From the IMG/VR virus record IMGVR_UViG_3300044675_002599, positions 1 through 64,000 of that record: a DNA stretch of 64,000 nucleotides. One strand, given 5' to 3'. Below are positions 43,859 to 52,587 of this stretch, piece after piece (positions within the stretch are counted from its first letter, which is position 1; each line of letters begins with the position of its first letter). Source of the stretch: a virus. The position numbers and the translations under genes were made by a program. The notes under the pieces were generated by a model. The model ran no database searches and was not told the origin of the DNA. It saw nothing but the letters and a program-made list of their open reading frames with translations.

Positions 43859-45447
43859 GAAGGGTCTACCGTAACGTCAGAAGTATTAGACAACGATCCA
43901 GTCCATGCCGTGTCTGCATCGTTCTCCTTGTATACGGTCATTGTGCCACTTGCTACAGCTACTTTATTACGCAAGGATCGCAATGCAGAACGGACAGTAC
44001 GCTCGTTCAACGTACCAGCGTTAGCACCGTTGCCGAGGTCTGCGCTTAGGATGTCGCTGGCGACAGATAGCAGCTTGATAGTCATCACCGCTCCGTTAGT
44101 ACCTGCAGCACCCTTTACAACAACTGTAACATCATCAGCACCTAGGGCTACCGCAGCATCAGGAAGATCTAAACGGTAAACACCCGGCATCGTAGAAGCG
44201 TCAACTTCTTTAAATCCGCCAGACACCCAGATGTCAGTCATATACGTTAGATTGACAAGAGTTATTGGTACGCGGTTACTGCGTGTACGATTGAATGTAG
44301 CCGTCAACCCAGAGGTGGATGCTGTAAGACCTGTTACACCAAGGTACAACTCAATGCTTTGTCCTGTACTGCCGGGGACGATTGTGATTGCACCAGAGTT
44401 GCGCTCTGTAGGATTATATTGACCTGCAATAACGGTAGGGCGATAAGTTATTGCGCCAACATCAGGAGTTACGCCATACCAAGTTGTGCCATAGATATCA
44501 GTTGGGAGTGAAGCAATTGTGTTGCCCGTACCAATATTTTGACTGTCTTGTAAACTTCCCAAAAACATACCAGACGTAATATTATTTATGGAAGCGTAGC
44601 CTAAATCAATTCCAACTGTTCCAGTTGTAACATTGCCACCACCATCTGTCAATGTCCAAGCATTAGTTATATTTGTTGTGTTTCCTATATATCGGTTGTT
44701 TGCATGAGTAGAAACACCCCCATTAAACAATCCAGTAGACATATGTATAAATAATGAGTTGTATAAACTTACACCAGAACCAGTATTTGGAACGTACACT
44801 CCAGTTCCACCGGCAATAAATGTGCAATTACTAACAATGTGTCCATTTCCGCCTAGATATATACCTTCTGCACGCGTAGCAATATATATATTATTTTTAT
44901 GTGTGGAGGGGGGAGAGTAAACAGCAGAACGAAAACCAAAAAATACACATCTCGTAGTAACTGAATTACTATTGTTAATATTTATGTCGTTCACATTGTT
45001 TGCTGTTGATTTATTACTATTAATAAACGCACAGTTTGTAAACTTTATATCGGAACCAGTTATATTAATAACTGGAGTTACTGAATCTCCTGCAGCATCA
45101 AAGTATATGTTTTTAAAATGTATAAAATTTTTCGTGCCAGTAATTAAAAAGACAATATTTCTGGCTTGATTGTAGGGTTGTGCAAATTGACTTAGTTTTA
45201 CATACCCTGACGGAATTCCACTAAACTGAGCCGCTGTCGGATCTCCTACTATTTGCACCTCAGAAGTAACAGTACCTCCAAGAGTAACAGCTTCGTTGTA
45301 GTGACCCGGTGCAATATAAACTATGTCTCCACTTGTAGCACCAGTTGCGCCAAGTACTTTTTGAAATGTCTTCCACGCTAAATTCGTTGCTGAACCTAAG
45401 CCAGTGTTAGCATCATTTCCGTCAGATCTTACATAATAAGTAGGCAT
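43855..45447 (-). CDS. Right-handed beta-helix tail protein with fused C-terminal domain, cassette 1
   Basis: 530 aa. N-terminal MPTYYVRSDGNDANTGLGSA and a beta-helix with coils such as IKFTNCAFINSN and IVSNCTFIAGG run to about 340. Then come a strand-rich domain and a C-terminal helix-strand element shared with the 297-aa protein. It is a probable tailspike. Overlaps the small protein upstream by one base and the one downstream by four. Confidence 0.75.
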   Translation of the reverse strand: MPTYYVRSDGNDANTGLGSATNLAWKTFQKVLGATGATSGDIVYIAPGHYNEAVTLGGTVTSEVQIVGDPTAAQFSGIPSGYVKLSQFAQPYNQARNIVFLITGTKNFIHFKNIYFDAAGDSVTPVINITGSDIKFTNCAFINSNKSTANNVNDININNSNSVTTRCVFFGFRSAVYSPPSTHKNNIYIATRAEGIYLGGNGHIVSNCTFIAGGTGVYVPNTGSGVSLYNSLFIHMSTGLFNGGVSTHANNRYIGNTTNITNAWTLTDGGGNVTTGTVGIDLGYASINNITSGMFLGSLQDSQNIGTGNTIASLPTDIYGTTWYGVTPDVGAITYRPTVIAGQYNPTERNSGAITIVPGSTGQSIELYLGVTGLTASTSGLTATFNRTRSNRVPITLVNLTYMTDIWVSGGFKEVDASTMPGVYRLDLPDAAVALGADDVTVVVKGAAGTNGAVMTIKLLSVASDILSADLGNGANAGTLNERTVRSALRSLRNKVAVASGTMTVYKENDADTAWTGSLSNTSDVTVDPS

Positions 45448-45674
45448 TATTCTGCTGTTCCTGCTGCAATTTGCTGAGCCATAACCAACGCAAATTGATA
45501 AACAGTACTTTGTTGAAACTGTTCATCTTGTTGAACCCACCAGACATTGACGGAAGTTCCATCTACACCAAAAGTGCCTAATAAAGTACCGTCGTCATCT
45601 TCAATGTCACCAAAAATCAGCCAGTCAGTAGACGGAGCTGGGACTTTTTCAATTTTAAAATTCTGGAGGTTCAC
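45447..45674 (-). CDS. Small fibre-associated protein, cassette 1 copy
   Basis: 75 aa, beta-rich then helical, acidic (FGDIEDDDG). Paralogue of the 73-aa protein at 43637. It is coupled by four bases to the 60-aa gene upstream and one base to the tailspike downstream. Confidence 0.75.
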   Translation of the reverse strand: MNLQNFKIEKVPAPSTDWLIFGDIEDDDGTLLGTFGVDGTSVNVWWVQQDEQFQQSTVYQFALVMAQQIAAGTAE

Positions 45675-45853
45675 TTCTTCACCTTCCTGTTTGCAATGGC
45701 AACCAACGTAAGATCACGTAGCATCTCAAGATCTGATGTACTCATAAAGTCTAGGTTGTCAGCAATCTGACGCAATACCAAAGCTTCACCAAAAGGCACT
45801 TTCACTTCAGGGACGTTAGCGATCTTCTTTACAAATTTGCTTAGCCAAGACAT
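45671..45853 (-). CDS. Unrecognised 60-aa protein
   Basis: The frame also opens at a GTG at 45862, but AGGTGA is spaced for the ATG at 45853. Helical and basic at both ends; middle contains EALVLRQIADNLDFM. It follows the holin-like gene. Confidence 0.6.
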   Translation of the reverse strand: MSWLSKFVKKIANVPEVKVPFGEALVLRQIADNLDFMSTSDLEMLRDLTLVAIANRKVKK

Positions 45854-45854
45854 G

Positions 45855-46133
45855 TTATTCACCTAACTTCTTTACAATTTTTTCAGCCATTGCATTTACC
45901 AATTGAACTGATCGTAGTCCTAGTGTTCCAACAGCAAATGCGACACCTACTACCTGTTCAGGCGTTGTCCATTGGAATTGTTTAGCAATAAGTGGTGTGA
46001 GATAAACAGCAGATATCGTGCCGACAACTACACCGGCTAGACCATGCCAAAAGTTTTTCACTTTGGTTTTGTCCCACCAGTCAGTGCCAGCAACTGCACC
46101 AATGGCTCCTGCAATCAGCTGATCTCTATCCAT
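45855..46133 (-). CDS. Putative holin
   Basis: 92 aa with three hydrophobic stretches at about 6-16, 30-52 and 63-81 (VVGVAFAVGTLGLRSVQLV) and a charged end EKIVKKLGE. Size, three passes and the neighbouring membrane protein fit a holin. A GTG at 46154 would add seven residues; GAGGGAC favours the ATG at 46133. Confidence 0.55.
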   Translation of the reverse strand: MDRDQLIAGAIGAVAGTDWWDKTKVKNFWHGLAGVVVGTISAVYLTPLIAKQFQWTTPEQVVGVAFAVGTLGLRSVQLVNAMAEKIVKKLGE

Positions 46134-46422
46134 TGAAGTCCCTCGTCGTTTCACTGATCTTGGTAACCTCCGGTAATCGTGTCGAAAACACAGGCAAGCT
46201 ACTGTCTTGTCTCATAAAGAATGCAATCAACGCAGTAACCATTGCAGGTATACCAGCACGTAGGCCTTCAATGCCAGATAAAAATAGAGCGCGAGTCACC
46301 GTACCAAATGTTGCATTATCGGCAATATGCTGTGCCTTCCAAGAGGCGTCAAATTCAGGAGCAGCACTTGCCATAAATGCAGCTAATATGATTAAGACTA
46401 ATCTGCCGTAAGCTATTTTCAT
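46126..46422 (-). CDS. Small membrane protein near the holin gene
   Basis: 98 aa. N-terminal hydrophobic helix (RLVLIILAAFMASAA) that may be a signal or anchor, and a second one (GIPAMVTALIAFFM). Could be a second lysis protein or an antiholin. ATG overlaps the adaptor stop; end overlaps the holin start by eight bases. Confidence 0.6.
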   Translation of the reverse strand: MKIAYGRLVLIILAAFMASAAPEFDASWKAQHIADNATFGTVTRALFLSGIEGLRAGIPAMVTALIAFFMRQDSSLPVFSTRLPEVTKISETTRDFNG

Positions 46423-47117
46423 TTACTTGCCGATGCAACCGGAGGAATACTAAAGAGACCATTGGGACCTTTTAGTGACATATCCATTCTAGTCCATAAT
46501 TGCATTCGTACTTGATCGTACCAATCTTTCCAGAATGCTCGACCAACTAATGCTGGGTCATCATAGTTTTTCAATGCAATTTTCTGTGCAGCATAAGCAG
46601 GAAGTGCTTGCAGTAATAAATCATCGCTTACAAAAGAATAAGTACCGGATCCTTCAAGGATAGGAGTCTCTAATCCTGAACCAGCAATTGTAAATGATGT
46701 AGATGTAGTAGGTGCGGAATACAAACCTATAGCTGTAGTGCCAATTTTATACCAGTAAGATGGAGTTCCAGTTGCGGATAAATAGCCTGAATCATATGAC
46801 CGCAGTTCATTTTCACCACAGTGAATCAAAGGTGCGGTGGCAGCTGATAATTTAATGTCGATTGGACTTACAAGCAACCCTTGTGCGTGTGAATATATTC
46901 TGCCAGTATGACCAGTAACATTAACGCTTACAGGAAAGTAAACACACGTCCTGCACATATCTGCTGCTGCTTCATTTAAATACAGCAGTATTGCATCATC
47001 TGTATCTGAAGTAGCAGCACCACCAACGCCAGTTGCAACTTCACCAACTACAGTGTCATTTACTTCGTTCAAAAGCCTAAGCGTTTCTAGTCGCAGTGTA
47101 GTAAAGCCAACAGCCAT
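46419..47117 (-). CDS. Second adaptor/connector-like protein
   Basis: 232 aa. N-terminal helix pair (TTLRLETLRLLNEVNDTV, YLNEAAADMCRTCVYF) with strand-rich middle and helical end, the same overall plan as the preceding 215-aa protein. Probably a second ring between portal and nozzle or part of the tail tube. Confidence 0.6.
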   Translation of the reverse strand: MAVGFTTLRLETLRLLNEVNDTVVGEVATGVGGAATSDTDDAILLYLNEAAADMCRTCVYFPVSVNVTGHTGRIYSHAQGLLVSPIDIKLSAATAPLIHCGENELRSYDSGYLSATGTPSYWYKIGTTAIGLYSAPTTSTSFTIAGSGLETPILEGSGTYSFVSDDLLLQALPAYAAQKIALKNYDDPALVGRAFWKDWYDQVRMQLWTRMDMSLKGPNGLFSIPPVASASK

Positions 47118-47764
47118 TACCGTGCCCTCCGCATATATACTGATGCAAAATTCTCCACCATAGAGAGACGATCTAGATATTCAGCTTTAAATACTTGCAT
47201 TCCATTCATGTCTAACATTTGCATTGCTCTTGCTTGCAATACTCCGTATACAAGGCAGTCATGTGCTACTTCTGGTAAAGGGCAAGTAGTAGTATCAGTA
47301 TTAGGTAACGCAGTCCCAGCAGAATCATATTCCCAGATGTCTCCGGGTTGAGCATAGCCTTCAATTAACAGACCATTAGGGACAGTGACGTTGGTTGCAG
47401 GGTAAACACTAATTGAATTCATACCACGTGCAACAACGATGTCTGGACGTTGAGCGCTGGGTTCATTTAACCAGCGAGTAATATACTGGTTGTCAAAATT
47501 GAATAAGCGAGTATCTTCATACTCGTCAGTTGTGTTTTTAATTTTAATTAACTTGATTTTATAAATGTCTGGAGCGCAGTAGTCATTAACATTTAAAGTT
47601 AAATCTAAAAACCGACGACCAACCAGACAGTCCGTTTGACGAGCTATCTGATTGGCCGTTTCAATAATTAAATAGTCTAGGCCAAATGGATCACGGTCAG
47701 CTTCAGTGCCAAAGTAGTTTCTACCTAGCATTTTAACGTTACGTTTAATTTGACCTAGATTCAT
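47117..47764 (-). CDS. Head-tail adaptor-like protein
   Basis: 215 aa. N-terminal helices (ETANQIARQTDCLVG), a strand-rich centre and a C-terminal helix (AHDCLVYGVLQARAMQML) that is typical of podovirus adaptor proteins binding below the portal. Overlaps the second adaptor-like gene by one base. Confidence 0.65.
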   Translation of the reverse strand: MNLGQIKRNVKMLGRNYFGTEADRDPFGLDYLIIETANQIARQTDCLVGRRFLDLTLNVNDYCAPDIYKIKLIKIKNTTDEYEDTRLFNFDNQYITRWLNEPSAQRPDIVVARGMNSISVYPATNVTVPNGLLIEGYAQPGDIWEYDSAGTALPNTDTTTCPLPEVAHDCLVYGVLQARAMQMLDMNGMQVFKAEYLDRLSMVENFASVYMRRAR

Positions 47765-47766
47765 AA

Positions 47767-48309
47767 TTAGATTACACCTTCTCGGCTATTTTGAACATGC
47801 ATCCTAGTAACGGTAAACGTTGCCGATGAGCGAATTGCAGAGAATGTAATTTTTAGTTTTAAGAACTTAGCATATGATTGCAAGTTTAAAACGGCCATTT
47901 CATCTCCTGCTGCGGCTGCAGCTGTGTGCACAAATGTTGACAATAGCGTACCAGTCGCCGGTGTAAATCCACTTGTGTCAGAACCGTGAAGTTCAATAGT
48001 GATCGTATCGGCTGCTGTAAGTCCAGTATAATTTGCAGCAAATAGTACATACAAAGGTCGAATAACTTGACCTCGAACGTAATCTGCAGCCGTTACTGAT
48101 CCATCAGCATTGGCATCCATAACTGAACCAGTAACACCATTTGTAACTAGTCCGCCATAATTTAATTCAGCGGAAATAGCAATGGCCGCAGTTGCTGTAC
48201 TAGTGAAGTTCATTGCAACAACACCACCTGCAGATGCAGTTGGAATATTAAGTTGGTTTGTTCCACCGCCAACAGCTGGATACGAGAATGTAAGTTTAGC
48301 GTCTCTCAT
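47767..48309 (-). CDS. Head decoration-like protein with EF-hand/dockerin-like loop
   Basis: 180 aa, beta-rich, Thr/Ala-rich, directly after the capsid gene, where decoration proteins usually lie. Residues 65-76 read DANADGSVTAAD: Asp, Asn, Asp at positions 1, 3, 5, Gly at 6 and Asp at 12, the calcium loop of dockerin-type EF-hands. The AAGGAG site is clear. Confidence 0.65.
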   Translation of the reverse strand: MRDAKLTFSYPAVGGGTNQLNIPTASAGGVVAMNFTSTATAAIAISAELNYGGLVTNGVTGSVMDANADGSVTAADYVRGQVIRPLYVLFAANYTGLTAADTITIELHGSDTSGFTPATGTLLSTFVHTAAAAAGDEMAVLNLQSYAKFLKLKITFSAIRSSATFTVTRMHVQNSREGVI

Positions 48310-48321
48310 TGTAATTTCTCC

Positions 48322-49332
48322 TTAGTTAGTAGCCAAACGTAATCTACCAATAGACCGCGTATTAGGCATCCAGAGTCCCATACCCCAGTCAAACAGGATG
48401 TTGTGCATGATTCCATTTTCAGGAGACTTGCCAAGATACTCTGGCTTAAATGGACCAGACTGCCAACCCTGTACATATCCAGTTCCGTAACGAACAGCAT
48501 AAATATCTTGAGCGTTTGTAATGGAAGTAATGACTGGAGTTGTCCCGTTGATCTTACGTCCTACTGTACGAATAGTAGCACCCTTGTACTTATCGACTGT
48601 ACGGTCAAACGCGTCAACATCTGTTGCAAAACCAGTACCAGCTCCAAGCGCACGGATTAAAAATTCAATACGACGTTTGGTTTCTTCATTCATGTATAAG
48701 ACAACGCCATCGCCATCAGGCGTATTCATGTTGTCAAACAATTCCTGAATAGCAGAGATTACTCCGTTGGCCTTTGGCATGTCATACGTAGTAGTGTTTA
48801 AAGTTGCTACAGTATTGGCAGGAGCCAGCAAACAGTCAGATGGAATATCGTAATCAGCAGCATGCTCAAGACGGTACTTTAATCCGGGGAAACAGTCTGG
48901 CGAGTTGCCAGAAGCTGCGGAAGTTGGGTCGTTATTAATGAACTTGTCATTAAAGTCGTACGCAAAGCCTTCCATAAAAATCTTGACCTGAGCTTCTACC
49001 GGATCAACAATTGTGTTCTGCTGATCAAGCAATCGCTTGTCAATAGTAATCTTGTTGCGGATGAGGTACATCTGCTCTTCGTAAGACTTTGGCTTGCCCT
49101 TGACTGCATTAGGCTCAGAGTTGATAGCGGACCACGTTGGAGTAGGAATTGTTCCTGCTTCATTCGTGTAGCGCACACCCTTCTGGCTTAACTGCGGAGA
49201 AGTGTAAAACGGAATATCCTTGATCGCGTTCCAAGTCTGGTGCAAAGACTTAGTGATTTCCTTAACGAGTGGATCGTTAGAGAGAATCGCTTGATCGGCA
49301 AGTGTAAGGGCACCTGTGAAATCGATAGCCAT
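48322..49332 (-). CDS. Major capsid protein (HK97-fold likely)
   Basis: 336 aa, following scaffold and portal. N-arm region, then a long helix-rich section (EEQMYLIRNKITIDKRLLDQ) and a strand-rich C-terminal half ending in NILFDWGMGLWMPNTRS. Length and context fit an HK97-like capsid protein without a fused scaffold. AAAGGA precedes the start. Confidence 0.85.
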   Translation of the reverse strand: MAIDFTGALTLADQAILSNDPLVKEITKSLHQTWNAIKDIPFYTSPQLSQKGVRYTNEAGTIPTPTWSAINSEPNAVKGKPKSYEEQMYLIRNKITIDKRLLDQQNTIVDPVEAQVKIFMEGFAYDFNDKFINNDPTSAASGNSPDCFPGLKYRLEHAADYDIPSDCLLAPANTVATLNTTTYDMPKANGVISAIQELFDNMNTPDGDGVVLYMNEETKRRIEFLIRALGAGTGFATDVDAFDRTVDKYKGATIRTVGRKINGTTPVITSITNAQDIYAVRYGTGYVQGWQSGPFKPEYLGKSPENGIMHNILFDWGMGLWMPNTRSIGRLRLATN

Positions 49333-49347
49333 AGTAATTGTCCTTTA

Positions 49348-50214
49348 TTAATTACCAATTCCAAGCAATCTACTTAAACCACTTAAAGATGGTCTCCGAG
49401 ATTGAGATGGTTGTTGAACGACGGGTTGTGCAGAATAGCCGGTGTCAATAGGAGTAGGAGCTGATCGCCTCTGGTCAAGCATGCTTACCAATTCAGGTAC
49501 TAATGATTCCACGAGTCCAGCTACTTGTTGATGCACGGCTTGTGCTGCATCTACTGGCGAAACACCAGATTGAATTAACTTATCAACCACGTCTTCAGCT
49601 CTACGTGCATAAGGGAATGATTCAAATGCAGCTGCGCGTTGCTGTGTGAGCATGTAGTTATTCATCTCACCCATCACGCGGTCATACCGCATAGAACTAA
49701 TTTCCGCTTCTGCTCTAGCTTCAGCAATAGACGGGTCTACATAAGCAGTCTCAACTTGATCCTGCCACTTATTGCGAATATTTTGCTCTGTTTGAGCTAG
49801 TTCCTGTTCCTGACGCGCCTTTTGAAGGTCCGCTGCCGACTGGAAACCATTCGCTTCAAACTGCTTAATAACATCAGCCCACTTATTATAAGAGTCCTGT
49901 GCTTTACGCAGTTCCTTTGCTTCATCGTTTACTTCTCTGAAGCGTTCATAAGGCACGTTTCCCGGCTGTTGATTATTACCAACAGTATCGAGTAACTTCT
50001 GCCTTACCTTTGATTCAATATCTTCGCCTGAAAATAAATCATCATATGTTTCATTACTAGAGTTTTGATCTGAATCCGTGTAACTGTTTAACGCCCCATT
50101 GTCACTTGCATCGGAAGGGGCGACCTCCCGAATAGAATCCATCAATGCTCCAGCCATACCGCCCGTTGCCACTGCTGGTGAGTCAGTGGTTCGTGTCACC
50201 ATCTCTTCGGACAT
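49348..50214 (-). CDS. Scaffolding protein
   Basis: 288 aa, very acidic N-terminus, central coiled coil (ADLQKARQEQELAQTEQNIR), and a basic C-terminus (SQSRRPSLSGLSRLLGIGN) of the sort that binds capsid in P22-like scaffolds. Position between portal and capsid supports it. Probably not kept in the mature virion. Confidence 0.75.
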   Translation of the reverse strand: MSEEMVTRTTDSPAVATGGMAGALMDSIREVAPSDASDNGALNSYTDSDQNSSNETYDDLFSGEDIESKVRQKLLDTVGNNQQPGNVPYERFREVNDEAKELRKAQDSYNKWADVIKQFEANGFQSAADLQKARQEQELAQTEQNIRNKWQDQVETAYVDPSIAEARAEAEISSMRYDRVMGEMNNYMLTQQRAAAFESFPYARRAEDVVDKLIQSGVSPVDAAQAVHQQVAGLVESLVPELVSMLDQRRSAPTPIDTGYSAQPVVQQPSQSRRPSLSGLSRLLGIGN

Positions 50215-52428
50215 TTATATATTACCCTCTATTCCTTTTTCAACGCCAGCCTGTGTAGGTTCTGGTTGCATGGCTTGCATCAATCGTTGCTTGCCAAGAT
50301 CTGCCATAGCGAAATCTTCATTCGCCTGAGCTTCAAGTCCAGCCTTAGTTGTAGCCAGAGTAATGTCTGCCTGTAACTTAGCTTGGATTTCAGCAGTTTT
50401 CTTTCCAATTTCAATCTGAGCCTTTATCTGCTCGACTTCAGGATTAAACTCTTCTTTTGGTTGCTGCTGTGCTGCAGCCTGTTGCTGTGCCATCATCATT
50501 TGCTGTTCTTGCATTTGTTGTTGCTTCACAGCTTGCTTCTCTAAATGCTCATAGATCTTGCTTGCGTTAGGCATGCTAGTAAGCTCGACAAATAGTCTGT
50601 TTGTTTCAGGATCCATTGGATCTCCAAGGACACCCATCTGTCTGAGTGCAGCAAGTTTCTGTAGCTTCTGATCAGGGCTATCTTCCATAGATGATCCGGG
50701 CACGTAAACAATACGGTGCTTTCCACCAGCTCTCAATGCATCAAAACGCATGATGCCTTGTCTGATTTGATCAAGTGGAAGCATGTTGCCCTGCATGTTT
50801 CCAACAAATGGCAAGATGCCAAATTGCTCAACAAGAGATACTTCCCATTCTTTAATCTTTGCAGATGACGTTTCAATATCTGCGCGAACATATGAGTGCT
50901 GCGTGTTATCGGATCGCTGTAATAACCTAACGGATTCAGCCGGTGTTCCAGCACTAGCCTGACCCTGCGAAACATCATGTAACCCAGCGACATCCATCAT
51001 GTCACGCTCAATAAATTGCAGGAAAGGAAATAGGTCTGAGCCAACACCCGGTGCTCTTTGTATAGTAGGTGGATGACTACCTCTCTTGTAGTTGATACGT
51101 CTATAGATTCTATTCTTGTCGTCAATCTCATCTGACATGTTGTCGTAAGCGTCAGCTCCAACACCACTTAAGTTTTCAACAAGCACATAGTCCTTCTGGC
51201 CTTCAAACTGTTCGAGCAGTCTGGAGTACACACGGTTATACGTAGACTGTAGACTGGTTAATTCAAACCCAAGACTACATCCATATGGAGTACCCGCACG
51301 GGGTTGCCATCGCAGTGGAATAAATGGAAAAGAATCACGTTTTTCATATGGCCAAATACCGGCATACAACAACGCACTATTTGTGCTAACGATATATCGC
51401 CCTTTTGGATAGAGCTTTGATGGTTTTTCCCAGTACTCATAAACAATAGCCGCCATCTTCTTTGCGTCATAATCATTTGTTACAGCAGAAGACTTCGGTG
51501 TGTATCCACGGCCAATCCCACCAGCACCTGACAGATATGCATCTACAAATCCTGCATTCTGACCAACGCCAGCATCAGGCTGTACTGCCTTACCTGCTTC
51601 ACCATACGAATCTACAAACCAAGATAACGGCTTGACCATTGCATGGATAAGCCAGCGGACATCATCGTCACGCTTTGCAGATGGATCAAGAAACACATCA
51701 AATGCTGGAAGGATTTGTTCTACGACATCACCAACATTCATCTTGGTATGACCAACTACTTCAGTGCCAGTAGGGTCCATTTGAGGAACAATCTGCTCTC
51801 TGTTGCTGTCCCAGAAAATCTTTAAGTAAGATGTTCCACAAACACAAGCCCATCTAACACGTTCTTTTGTTTGCGTCTCTCTATCAAACTTTCTGTTGTA
51901 ATGGCTAATTAAGTAGTTAGCTTCATCTGATGCTGCTCTATCAACAGGATTGTCACTCACTGGCACAGACGATGAATCAGGAGCGCACTGTGTAAGTTTT
52001 CCAACAACACCGTCAATAAGAGGACGCATCTTATTGACAGTCATATATCTATTAGGCTCTTTGTCATTTTGAAGAGATACTAGATTCCTTGATTGACTTT
52101 CAATTCGAAACCATTGCCGTCCCTCAAAAAAAGCAGTAGCCATTGCCCATTCAAGTTCCATCTCTTGTCTATTGCGATATGACAAATCAAATTGCGTTTT
52201 GACAAACGTAATTAACTTCTTGGCTTGATCTGCTTGTTCTTTTGGTTCTACTTTCCAATCTTTGGTTTCAACATCAATATTTAGATTGTCTTTGTTATCT
52301 TTAGTAATGTTTCCAGTATCAAAACTGCCAACAGTTCCAGTAGCTTCTTTCCTTTGAAACATGGACATCTTTTGTTGTTTAGTATTCAATAACGAATTAC
52401 GAACCATTGATTGAAGTTGATCTTCCAT
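50215..52428 (-). CDS. Portal protein
   Basis: 737 aa. N-terminal helical part (RNRQEMELEWAMATAFFEG), then the clip/wing core with NRYMTVNKMRPLIDGVVGKL, and a C-terminal Gln-rich coiled coil (QQMQEQQMMMAQQQ onward) that may form the barrel. The length and order resemble P22-type portals. AGGAG lies six bases before the ATG. Confidence 0.85.
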   Translation of the reverse strand: MEDQLQSMVRNSLLNTKQQKMSMFQRKEATGTVGSFDTGNITKDNKDNLNIDVETKDWKVEPKEQADQAKKLITFVKTQFDLSYRNRQEMELEWAMATAFFEGRQWFRIESQSRNLVSLQNDKEPNRYMTVNKMRPLIDGVVGKLTQCAPDSSSVPVSDNPVDRAASDEANYLISHYNRKFDRETQTKERVRWACVCGTSYLKIFWDSNREQIVPQMDPTGTEVVGHTKMNVGDVVEQILPAFDVFLDPSAKRDDDVRWLIHAMVKPLSWFVDSYGEAGKAVQPDAGVGQNAGFVDAYLSGAGGIGRGYTPKSSAVTNDYDAKKMAAIVYEYWEKPSKLYPKGRYIVSTNSALLYAGIWPYEKRDSFPFIPLRWQPRAGTPYGCSLGFELTSLQSTYNRVYSRLLEQFEGQKDYVLVENLSGVGADAYDNMSDEIDDKNRIYRRINYKRGSHPPTIQRAPGVGSDLFPFLQFIERDMMDVAGLHDVSQGQASAGTPAESVRLLQRSDNTQHSYVRADIETSSAKIKEWEVSLVEQFGILPFVGNMQGNMLPLDQIRQGIMRFDALRAGGKHRIVYVPGSSMEDSPDQKLQKLAALRQMGVLGDPMDPETNRLFVELTSMPNASKIYEHLEKQAVKQQQMQEQQMMMAQQQAAAQQQPKEEFNPEVEQIKAQIEIGKKTAEIQAKLQADITLATTKAGLEAQANEDFAMADLGKQRLMQAMQPEPTQAGVEKGIEGNI

Positions 52429-52437
52429 TTTAGTCTC

Positions 52438-52587
52438 CTAAACCCATTTGCCAGATGCTTCAATCTTAGTTACTAAAATCTTTTCATCTTTAATATCATT
52501 CATGATAACGGCTAACTTGCCAATAAATGCAGTCATTACTAACTGAGTCAAACACATTACCAATAATACACATGCGGTTAAATCCAT
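52438..52587 (-). CDS. 49-aa single-pass membrane protein between TerL and portal
   Basis: A short ORF reading MDLTACVLLVMCLTQLVM with a further hydrophobic stretch, then a charged tail (NDIKDEKILVTKIEASGKW). The ATG overlaps the terminase stop by 10 bases; the stop is followed by the portal ribosome site. A position inside the packaging genes is unusual for a membrane protein. Confidence 0.6.
   Translation of the reverse strand: MDLTACVLLVMCLTQLVMTAFIGKLAVIMNDIKDEKILVTKIEASGKWV

Noticed and set aside
45000-45200. Frameshift or pseudogene in cassette 1 fibre
   Set aside because: The 530-aa frame is uninterrupted and the beta-helix coils continue across the area.
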